Under the pieces are notes generated by a model. It did not search any database, was not told where the DNA came from, and saw only the letters and a program-made list of their open reading frames with translations. From Candidatus Atribacteria bacterium (GTDB lineage Bacteria; Atribacterota; JS1; SB-45; 34-128): 20,345 bases of DNA. The stretch is taken from contig DMCY01000059.1 in assembly GCA_003451675.1 (NCBI GenBank), positions 1 to 20,345 on the forward strand, given 5' to 3'. Shown piece by piece: positions 1 to 5,952 of the stretch (position 1 is the first letter of the stretch; every line of letters begins with the position of its first letter). The translations under genes and the position numbers were made by a program.

Positions 1-23
1 TTCATCTACTCGACGAAGAAAAT

Positions 24-119
24 AGAAGTCAGGAGCCAGAATTCAGGATTCAGAATGATTTTAAGTTATAAAAGTATGTTTAAATTGTATGTTCTACTGA
101 CTTCTGACTAATGACATCT
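24..119. repeat. 7-bp periodic words in inverted arrangement
   Basis: From 27 to 61 the sequence divides into 7-bp words (AGTCAGG, AGCCAGA, ATTCAGG and ATTCAGA among them). From 99 to 119 it divides again into 7-bp words beginning GAC. The two blocks form a partial inverted repeat: AGAAGTCAG at 24-32 is the exact reverse complement of CTGACTTCT at 97-105. Related words recur at 16810-16908. No gene is visible in 1-339. Confidence 0.6.
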
Positions 120-174
120 AAATTCTTAAATAATAATTGTGATTTTTCTTTATGCTAAATATTTACTAACTAAT

Positions 175-329
175 TGGTTAGTCGGTAAATCAGCAATTAG
201 GTAATTGGCTAATTAATATTAACTGGTTAACTGACGAACCGGGTAACTAAATTAATTGGTAAATCGGTCAATTGGGTAATTGGTGAATTAATTTATTGGA
301 GAATCGGCAAATCAGTTAATCTGTAAAGA
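175..329. repeat. Degenerate 8-bp tandem array upstream of mutM
   Basis: Most of this stretch divides into 8-bp words of the form GGTNAATY, for example GGGTAATT at 275 and GGTGAATT at 283, with a few 9-bp steps. The array runs directly into the mutM ribosome-binding site. The reverse-complement form (AACCAATT, AACCAACT) occurs at 1233-1272, 2542-2600 and 5881-5920. No promoter for mutM could be separated from the array. Confidence 0.65.
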
Positions 330-339
330 GGTGAAAACA

Positions 340-1185
340 ATGCCTGAATTACCAGAAGTAGAAACTATCAGGAGAGGCCTTCAGAAAAAAATTAAGAATA
401 AACAGATAAAAGATATAGTAGTAAACGTTGATAAAATAGTAAAAAAACCATATTTAGGAGAGTTTATTACTAAAATAAAGAGAAAAAAGATTAAAGAGGT
501 AGACCGTCGCGGGAAATATATTATTATTCATCTAGATTCAGAAGATAAATTGATAGTTCATCTAGGGATGACCGGACTGTTAATCTATCTTTATGATAAT
601 AAAATTACAGAGAAAGAAATTAACCCCAAGCATAACCATCTTATCTTTACTTTTACAGATGATACCCAATTAGTTTTTAATGATGTTAGAAGATTCGGAA
701 AAATATTTTTAGTTTCCAACATTGACGAAGTAGAAAGTATAACTAAATTAGGGGTTGAACCTTTAGAGGATTATTTCACAGAAGAAGTTTTTATTCAGAT
801 ATTAAATAAAAAGAAAAACAGTAAAATAAAATCTTTTTTAATGAAACAGGAGCTTGTCACTGGATTAGGTAATATTTATGCTAATGAAGTGTTGTATAGA
901 TCGAATATCCATCCTTTACGATTAATTTCTTCTCTCAATAAAAAAGAAGTTAGAAATTTGTATCAGCAGATTAAACTGGTGTTAAGTGAAGCAGTCGAAC
1001 TTCGGGGGAGTACGGTAGCCGATGAAGCTTATCGAGACACAGATGGTGAAAAAGGAAAATTTGCAAAAAAATTACAGGTTTATGCCCGAAAAGGAGAACC
1101 TTGTATAAAGTGTAGACATTCTATAGAAGTTGTAAGGATAGAAGGTAGAAGCTCATTCATCTGTCCCCAATGTCAAAAATTTTAA
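340..1185 (+). CDS. mutM: Formamidopyrimidine-DNA glycosylase (Fpg/MutM)
   Basis: Bifunctional base-excision repair enzyme that removes oxidised purines such as 8-oxoguanine and cleaves the abasic site. The protein (281 aa, normal for the family) begins MPELPEVETIRRGL. Once Met is removed, Pro-1 is the catalytic nucleophile and the next Glu assists, so the ATG at 340 must be the start rather than the in-frame GTG at 331. That GTG is part of the AGAGGTGA ribosome-binding site. The RRGKYI motif carries the conserved beta-turn Lys, and GLGNIYANEVL is the helix-two-turn-helix signature. The C-terminus has a four-Cys zinc finger (CIKC...CPQC) followed by the usual short tail. It stands alone: the next gene lies 393 bases away behind its own promoter. 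Identification is secure. Confidence 0.95.
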   Translation: MPELPEVETIRRGLQKKIKNKQIKDIVVNVDKIVKKPYLGEFITKIKRKKIKEVDRRGKYIIIHLDSEDKLIVHLGMTGLLIYLYDNKITEKEINPKHNHLIFTFTDDTQLVFNDVRRFGKIFLVSNIDEVESITKLGVEPLEDYFTEEVFIQILNKKKNSKIKSFLMKQELVTGLGNIYANEVLYRSNIHPLRLISSLNKKEVRNLYQQIKLVLSEAVELRGSTVADEAYRDTDGEKGKFAKKLQVYARKGEPCIKCRHSIEVVRIEGRSSFICPQCQKF

Positions 1186-1232
1186 AAAACTAATCCCTTT
1201 TTTACGCAATACTGATTCATTTTTTGCTATCT

Positions 1233-1309
1233 TAACCGCTAACCAATTAACCAACTAACCAGCTAACTAAATGTGAGATACGATTCACGAGATACGAGAT
1301 ACGAATTAT
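1233..1309. repeat. 8-bp array followed by 7-bp array
   Basis: 1233-1272 divides into 8-bp words (AACCAATT at 1241, AACCAACT at 1249, AACCAGCT at 1257). 1275-1309 then divides into 7-bp words (GAGATAC at 1275, 1289 and 1296; GATTCAC at 1282). The 28 bases at 1275-1302 are identical to 2605-2632. A version with one fewer GAGATAC word is at 14031-14058. The same 8-then-7 order is found at 2542-2667. Confidence 0.7.
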
Positions 1310-1311
1310 TC

Positions 1312-1340
1312 TTGCTTAAATAAAGAAAAAATATTATAAT
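1312..1340 (+). promoter_or_regulatory. Sigma70-type promoter of the tungsten-cofactor locus
   Basis: TTGCTT at 1312-1317 and a perfect TATAAT at 1335-1340 are separated by 17 bases. Transcription would begin near 1347, about 36 bases before the riboswitch aptamer. A 22-bp perfect palindrome of A and T (arms 1362-1372 and 1373-1383) lies between the start site and the aptamer. Confidence 0.7.
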
Positions 1341-1382
1341 ATGCAAAGATATTTCTTGCTTATATTTTTTTATAAAAAAATA

Positions 1383-1478
1383 TTCTCCGAGCTATCACAC
1401 CTAAGGTGAAAACGACGGTGGATTAGCCGATAGGGAATAAGAGGAAACTCTTATTCCTCCCGTGTTTGGAAAGGAGGA
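1383..1478 (+). ncRNA. Moco/Tuco riboswitch aptamer (MOCO RNA motif)
   Basis: Leader RNA thought to bind the molybdenum or tungsten cofactor. The closing stem P1 pairs 1383-1388 with 1473-1478 and includes the AAAGGAGG Shine-Dalgarno-like sequence. CTATC (1392-1396) pairs with GATAG (1429-1433). A 10-bp perfect hairpin, 1434-1443 with 1448-1457, is capped by a GAAA tetraloop. The 3' part CCGTGTTTGGAAAGGAG matches my memory of the conserved end of the MOCO RNA motif. The position ahead of tupABC-moeA-moaAC-mogA fits. Whether the ligand is Moco or the tungsten form cannot be read directly. Published variants lacking one arm were proposed to bind the tungsten cofactor, but I cannot map this arm onto that scheme with certainty. 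Confidence 0.82.
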
Positions 1479-1486
1479 CTGATATT

Positions 1487-1495
1487 ATGATTTAA
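1487..1495 (+). other. Two-codon start-stop ORF in the riboswitch leader
   Basis: ATG ATT TAA follows the aptamer's AAAGGAGG with a 9-base gap from GGAGG. It encodes only Met-Ile. A ribosome initiating here would cover the 5' arm of the terminator. It may be a functional leader peptide or the leftover of an older arrangement in which the aptamer controlled a start codon directly. Confidence 0.4.
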
Positions 1496-1501
1496 ACTTG
1501 C

Positions 1502-1533
1502 AAACCAACACCGGACACAGTGTTGGTTTTTTT
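1502..1533 (+). terminator. Intrinsic terminator, riboswitch expression platform
   Basis: A perfect 10-bp stem (AAACCAACAC at 1502-1511 with 1520-1529) has an 8-base loop and a T7 run at 1527-1533. It lies 24 bases after the aptamer and 45 bases before tupA, so it acts as an attenuator. CCAACAC in its 5' arm can instead pair with GTGTTTGG at 1462-1469, in the aptamer's 3' region, with one bulged base. This would give a ligand-off system. Confidence 0.85.
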
Positions 1534-1578
1534 GTTGTGTGGTGTTAAATTTAATTACAAGAAAGGGAAGAAATATCG

Positions 1579-2397
1579 ATGAAGAAAAATATTATTTTTA
1601 AGGCAGTGTTTTTATTTGCTGTTAGTATGATATTAATTGGTTCAGTTTATGCTAGCCCTATTCGCCTAAAATTAGCCACTACTACCAGTACGGAAAATTC
1701 GGGGCTGCTGGAGGTTTTATTGCCTCCCTTCGAAGAAAAATATGGAATTAAGGTTGAAGTTATTGCAGTTGGTACCGGGAAAGCCCTTGCACTAGGGGAG
1801 AATGGAGATGTAGATGTAGTATTAGTTCATGCCCGAGCAGCAGAGGATGAATTTATTGGAGAAGGTTATGGAGTAAACAGAAGAGATGTTATGTTTAATG
1901 ATTTTATTATTCTTGGACCATCTAATGACCCGGCAGAGATTAAAGCTGAAAGCAATGTAATTTTAGCTTTAAAAAAGATTGCTGACTGCAAGGCTTATTT
2001 TGTTTCTCGGGGTGATGATTCTGGGACTCATAAAAAGGAAAAGAGTTTATGGCAAAGCGCGAAGATTTCTCCTGGGGGGAAATGGTATATGGAAATTGGC
2101 CAGGGGATGGGTGCAACCTTACAAGTTGCCAATGAGAAACAAGCTTACGTCTTATGTGATAGAGGCACATTTTTGGCTTATAAGAATAAGATAGATTTAA
2201 TTATTCTTTCTGAAGGAGATGGTCTACTATTTAATCCTTATGGCATAATGGCAGTTAATCCTACTCGTTATCCTCAGGCAAAATATATGGAAGCTATGCA
2301 ATTAATCGCCTGGGTCACTTCAGTAGAAGGCCAGAAAATAATTGGAGAATATAAGAAAGAAGGAGAAATCCTTTTCCATCCAATGGCAATTAAATAG
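1579..2397 (+). CDS. tupA: Tungstate ABC transporter, substrate-binding protein TupA
   Basis: Extracytoplasmic protein that captures tungstate for TupBC. Residues 1-26 form a signal peptide: a basic start, a hydrophobic core and a VYA-SP cleavage site. There is no lipobox Cys, so it is probably not a lipoprotein. The mature protein begins with LKLATTTSTENSGLL, the TTTS motif that distinguishes TupA from molybdate-binding ModA. It continues with DVVLVHARAAEDEFIGEGYG and VMFNDFIILGP, both typical of the family, and its 272 aa is a usual length. It is the first gene behind the riboswitch and terminator. The ribosome-binding site (GAAAGGGA near 1561) is modest. The TAG stop is also the start of a 7-bp repeat array, which separates it from tupB by 291 bases. 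Selectivity for tungstate over molybdate is inferred from the family. Confidence 0.92.
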   Translation: MKKNIIFKAVFLFAVSMILIGSVYASPIRLKLATTTSTENSGLLEVLLPPFEEKYGIKVEVIAVGTGKALALGENGDVDVVLVHARAAEDEFIGEGYGVNRRDVMFNDFIILGPSNDPAEIKAESNVILALKKIADCKAYFVSRGDDSGTHKKEKSLWQSAKISPGGKWYMEIGQGMGATLQVANEKQAYVLCDRGTFLAYKNKIDLIILSEGDGLLFNPYGIMAVNPTRYPQAKYMEAMQLIAWVTSVEGQKIIGEYKKEGEILFHPMAIK

Positions 2398-2500
2398 TCG
2401 ATAGTGAATAGTGAATAGTCGTTAGTATTAGATACAAGTTGCAAGATGCAAGTTTATAGTTTTTGGTTTACAGTTTTCAGTTCTCGGTTTTCAGTAAGTA
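2397..2500. repeat. Strict 7-bp periodic array after tupA
   Basis: Fifteen successive words begin with G: all are 7 bases except one 6-base step at 2425-2430. Examples are GTCGATA at 2397, GTGAATA at 2404 and 2411, GTTGCAA at 2438, GTTTTCA at 2473 and 2487. The words drift along the array from a GTNRATA type to a GTTTNCA type, but the phase holds. The first words recur next to the alpha-glucosidase stop codon at 12036-12084. Confidence 0.75.
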
Positions 2501-2539
2501 AAGGCGTATTGCTTATTGCTATACGCCTTTACTTACTGA
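2491..2539. repeat. Perfect 19-bp hairpin between tupA and tupB
   Basis: 2491-2509 is the exact reverse complement of 2521-2539, with an 11-base loop. No T-run follows, so it is a poor intrinsic terminator. Between the genes for a binding protein and its permease, such a hairpin could protect the tupA message from 3' decay and raise TupA over TupBC. It may instead be part of the surrounding repeat system. Confidence 0.7.
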
Positions 2540-2541
2540 TG

Positions 2542-2667
2542 ACTGGTTAACCAATCCTTAACCGGTAAACTGGCAAACCGGGTAACTGGCTAACTAATAC
2601 ATACGAGATACGATTCACGAGATACGAGATACTGGTTTTTAACGCGATACACGATACTCTATACGAA
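2542..2667. repeat. 8-bp array followed by 7-bp array before tupB
   Basis: 2561-2600 divides into 8-bp words (ACCGGTAA, ACTGGCAA, ACTGGCTA). 2605-2632 is a 28-base exact copy of 1275-1302, made of GAGATAC and GATTCAC words. 2643-2663 continues in 7-bp words (GCGATAC, ACGATAC, TCTATAC). The array ends 10 bases before the tupB ribosome-binding site. Confidence 0.7.
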
Positions 2668-2688
2668 TTTATTACTCGAGGTGATATT

Positions 2689-3381
2689 TTGGATTTTATT
2701 ATTGAAGGGATACAGAAGGCTTTTCAATTAATCTTTACTTTAGATAGCGAAATATTCAATATTGTCTTACTTTCATTAAAGGTATCATTGACTGCTGTTA
2801 TTTTAGCCTCATTATTGGGAGTATATTTAGGATTTTTAATGGCGGTAAAAGATTATTGGGGAAAAAGATTTAGCGTAGCTTTGGTGAACACCCTATTAGC
2901 CTTACCAACAGTAGTTATAGGACTGATTGTTTATTCTTTAATTTCTCGAAGAGGACCACTGGGAGTCTTTGGTCTATTATATACCCCTTCGGCTATGATT
3001 ATTGGACAGTTTATATTGGCTGTCCCTATAATTATTGCTCTCACTCATTCAGCAGTACAGGGGATTGATAAAAGGGTTAGGAATACCGTATTAACTCTGG
3101 GAGCAACCGAAGCCCAATCTGCCTGGATGGTAATTAAAGAAGCCCGTTATGCAGTGTTAGCTGCGGTAATTACTGGATTTGGAAGAGTAATTGCCGAGGT
3201 TGGGGCTGCTATGATGTTAGGAGGAAATATAAAAGGAAGTACCCGGGTTATGACCACTGCCATTGCCCTGGAGAGTACCAAAGGAGAGTTTGGTTTTGCT
3301 ATTGCCCTGGGAATTATATTATTATTTGTCGCCTTTAGTATAAATATTTTACTCCACTATTTTCAAAGTAAGAGAGTGTAA
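2689..3381 (+). CDS. tupB: Tungstate ABC transporter permease TupB
   Basis: Membrane channel subunit of the tungstate importer. The protein is 230 aa, with about five hydrophobic segments (roughly residues 23-55, 62-85, 95-120, 155-175 and 200-222). The cytoplasmic EAA-type loop that docks on the ATPase is seen as TLGATEAQSAW, followed by the conserved GFGRVIAEVGAAMMLGGNI. The start codon is TTG, chosen because GAGGTGA lies 4 bases upstream (2678-2684) and no ATG is nearby. It is separated from tupC by 9 bases. The long tupA-tupB gap filled with repeats and a hairpin is unusual for this operon. Confidence 0.9.
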   Translation: MDFIIEGIQKAFQLIFTLDSEIFNIVLLSLKVSLTAVILASLLGVYLGFLMAVKDYWGKRFSVALVNTLLALPTVVIGLIVYSLISRRGPLGVFGLLYTPSAMIIGQFILAVPIIIALTHSAVQGIDKRVRNTVLTLGATEAQSAWMVIKEARYAVLAAVITGFGRVIAEVGAAMMLGGNIKGSTRVMTTAIALESTKGEFGFAIALGIILLFVAFSINILLHYFQSKRV

Positions 3382-3390
3382 ACTTAAAAT

Positions 3391-4407
3391 ATGGATAAAT
3401 TAATATTTAAAGTTAGAAATTTAAAAAAAGTTTATAATAATAAAATTGTATTAGATGTAGATAATTTGAATTTTCAAGAAGGTAAGATTTATGCTATTGT
3501 AGGTCCAAACGGGTCGGGCAAGACCACCTTACTCAATATTTTAAATTTATTAGAGAAACCAAATGAAGGTCAAATATTTTTTTACGATCAAGAAATTACC
3601 AATAAATCAAATTCTGATACCTTAGAGATTCGAAGGAGAATAACTTTAGTAAATCAGGATCCTTTCTTATTTCATTCTACAGTCTATGATAATATTGCCT
3701 ATGGATTAAAAATAAGATCAATTCCTCCTAAAGTTCAAAAAAGTAGAATTAGAAGTGCTTTAAATATAGTAGGACTTTCCGGTTTTAAAGATAGAAAAGC
3801 AAACCAATTATCGGGCGGAGAAGCTCAACGAGTGGTGATTGCCAGAGCCTTAGTAATAGAGCCAGAAATTCTTTTTTTAGATGAACCTACCACAAGTATG
3901 GATCAAAAGCACATAGATGTAGTGGAAAGAATTATTAAAAAAATAAAGAAAGAGATTAAAACTACTGTAATATTTACTACTCACGACCTTTCCCAGGCCT
4001 ATCGTTTAGCTGATGAGGTGATTTCCCTTTTGGATGGTAAAATTATTAAACAAGTTCCGGAAAACCTTCTTCGGGGAGAAATAGTAGAAGAAGATGGCTT
4101 AAAATGGTTTAAAACTGCAGGAAATATAAAATTTGCTATAGTAAGTGAAAAAATTGGTTTGGCATATATTTCTATTGACCCCAGAGATATAATCTTATCT
4201 TATGAACAGCTTCAATCCAGTGCCAGAAATTCCTTTTTAGGGAAAATAACAAAGATTATTGAGCAAAATCATTTGGTAAAATTAGAAATAGATATTGGTA
4301 TCCCTTTAGTGGTGATTATTACCAGAGAATCATTTTTTAAGATGAATCTTAATCTGGGAAGCAAGGTTTATTTAACCTTTAAAGCTTCGGCAATAAAATT
4401 ATATTAA
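3391..4407 (+). CDS. tupC: Tungstate ABC transporter ATP-binding protein TupC
   Basis: Cytoplasmic ATPase that powers tungstate import. The nucleotide-binding domain covers residues 1-230: Walker A GPNGSGKTT at 38-46, Q-loop Gln at 89, signature LSGGEAQR at 140-147, Walker B ILFLDEP at 160-166 and the H-loop His at 198. Residues of about 240-338 form a C-terminal extension that ends in a TOBE/Mop-like segment (NSFLGKITKIIEQNHLVKLEIDIG and following). In ModC-type ATPases such a domain can bind the oxyanion and inhibit transport, which suggests feedback at protein level too. At 338 aa the protein is longer than the shortest TupC proteins because of this domain. Its ribosome-binding site is weak, so it is probably translated by coupling to tupB. 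Confidence 0.9.
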   Translation: MDKLIFKVRNLKKVYNNKIVLDVDNLNFQEGKIYAIVGPNGSGKTTLLNILNLLEKPNEGQIFFYDQEITNKSNSDTLEIRRRITLVNQDPFLFHSTVYDNIAYGLKIRSIPPKVQKSRIRSALNIVGLSGFKDRKANQLSGGEAQRVVIARALVIEPEILFLDEPTTSMDQKHIDVVERIIKKIKKEIKTTVIFTTHDLSQAYRLADEVISLLDGKIIKQVPENLLRGEIVEEDGLKWFKTAGNIKFAIVSEKIGLAYISIDPRDIILSYEQLQSSARNSFLGKITKIIEQNHLVKLEIDIGIPLVVIITRESFFKMNLNLGSKVYLTFKASAIKLY

Positions 4408-4476
4408 TTTTAAAAAACGAGATATTTATAAAACAGTATATATAAACAATTAATAATTAGGAGATAAACAGCGAAC

Positions 4477-5733
4477 ATGGCAAAACCCTTATTTAAAGTT
4501 AATACCTCCCAAGAGGTAATTACGATGCTAAAAGATCATTTAAATTTAAAGGAGATAACCCAGAACAACATAGAGGAAGTCGATGTTAAAATAGCTTTAC
4601 ATAGGTTTTTGGCGGAAGAGATAGTTGTACCCGCTAATCTGCCTGGTTTTAATCGTTCTACAATGGATGGTTATGCCATTAGGGCAGAAGATTCTTTTGG
4701 AGCAACTGATAGTTTACCTTTCTATTTGAAGATTATAGGAGAAATAAAGATGGGTGTTAGACCTGAATTTAAGATCAACCCTGGAGAGGCGGTAAAAATA
4801 TCCACCGGAGGTATGCTTCCTGGGGGAGCAAATGCGGTGATGATGGTAGAATATACTGAACAGATTGATGATACTACCATTGAGGCAAGGAGGTCAATTT
4901 CTCCCTGGGAAAATGTAGTCCGAGAGGATGAGGATTTAAAAACAGGAGAGATTATATTAAGAAAAGGACACAGATTACGTCCGCAGGGTATAGGAGTTTT
5001 AGCTGGAATAGGGAAAACTAATATCAAAATCTATAGAAAACCTAAAATTGCTATTATTTCAACGGGCAATGAAATAATCCCAGCTGAAGGCGAACCTCGA
5101 ATAGGGCAGATAAGGGATATAAATTCTTACACCCTTGGAGCTTGTATTGAAGAGGCAGATGGGGTTCCTGTTTATAGAGGAATTATTAAAGATGAAGTTA
5201 TTCTATTGGAGCAGGAGATAAAAAAGACTATCAAAGAAGATAAGGTAGAAGCGGTAATTATTTCCGGAGGGAGTTCAGTAGGGGTAAGAGATGTTACCTT
5301 AGAAGTGCTTAATAGGTTAGGAAGACCTGGTGTGTTAATTCATGGAGTATCAGTAAAACCAGGGAAACCTACTATAGTTGCTGTAGCTGATAATAGGCCG
5401 ATATTTGGCTTGCCCGGTCATCCAGTCTCAGCGATGATAATCTTTGACCTTTTTGTACGGCCTTTAATTAGCTGGTTACAGGGGGGAGAATATAATTATA
5501 ATTCTACCAAAGAAATAGAAGCAGAGTTGACCTGCAATATGGTTTCAAATTCGGGGAGAGAAGATTATGTACGGGTATTTGTATATAAAGAAGGTGAAAA
5601 ATTTTATGCCGAGCCTATTCTGGGAAAATCAGGATTAATTTCTACTATGGTTCGAGCTTCAGGTTTAATAAAGATAGGATTAAATATCGAAGGAGTAGAA
5701 AAGGGCAGCAAAGTAAGGGTTAGATTATTTTAA
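4477..5733 (+). CDS. moeA: Molybdopterin molybdenum/tungsten transferase MoeA
   Basis: Inserts the metal oxyanion into adenylylated molybdopterin, the last general step of cofactor synthesis. The 418 aa match the four-domain MoeA fold. Visible motifs are STMDGYAIRAED (61-72), GGMLPGGANAV (111-121), GGSSVGVRD (264-272, the MPT-binding MogA-like domain), KPGKPT (294-299) and GLPGHPVS (311-318). A C-terminal beta-barrel domain follows. AGGAG at 4459-4463 sits 13 bases from the ATG, which is rather far, but no better start exists. It lies 69 bases after tupC and is presumably in the same transcript. A second, fused MoeA follows at 5953; one of the two may be specific for tungsten. Confidence 0.93.
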   Translation: MAKPLFKVNTSQEVITMLKDHLNLKEITQNNIEEVDVKIALHRFLAEEIVVPANLPGFNRSTMDGYAIRAEDSFGATDSLPFYLKIIGEIKMGVRPEFKINPGEAVKISTGGMLPGGANAVMMVEYTEQIDDTTIEARRSISPWENVVREDEDLKTGEIILRKGHRLRPQGIGVLAGIGKTNIKIYRKPKIAIISTGNEIIPAEGEPRIGQIRDINSYTLGACIEEADGVPVYRGIIKDEVILLEQEIKKTIKEDKVEAVIISGGSSVGVRDVTLEVLNRLGRPGVLIHGVSVKPGKPTIVAVADNRPIFGLPGHPVSAMIIFDLFVRPLISWLQGGEYNYNSTKEIEAELTCNMVSNSGREDYVRVFVYKEGEKFYAEPILGKSGLISTMVRASGLIKIGLNIEGVEKGSKVRVRLF

Positions 5734-5806
5734 TGTTTAATATGACACTCCGTGTTGAATCAAATAAACATGATGTATCATATCTTTACTATATTAAGCT
5801 AAAAAC

Positions 5807-5930
5807 CATATTCGTATCTCGTATCTCGTGAAGAGGAATAGTTAGCTGGTTGAGGAAAGTATATTGAAGAATTAATACTAAACTAATTAACCAACAAACC
5901 AGTTAACTAGCTAACTAAGTACTAACGACT
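5807..5930. repeat. 7-bp words (inverted) and 8-bp array between the two moeA genes
   Basis: GTATCTC at 5814 and 5821 are the reverse complement of the GAGATAC words found at 1275, 2605 and 14031, so this copy is inverted. 5881-5920 is five consecutive 8-bp words (AACTAATT, AACCAACA, AACCAGTT, AACTAGCT, AACTAAGT). The array ends just before the moeA2 ribosome-binding site. Confidence 0.65.
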
Positions 5931-5952
5931 ATTTAGGGGAGGAAAAATTGAT

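Noticed and set aside
331..339. GTG start for mutM three codons upstream of the ATG
   Set aside because: It would add residues before the Pro that must become the N-terminal nucleophile, and the GTG is part of the ribosome-binding site AGAGGTGA.
1275..1309. CRISPR-like repeats (also 2605-2632 and 14031-14058)
   Set aside because: There are no spacers of constant length between direct repeats. The units are 7 bp and drift, and no cas gene is present.
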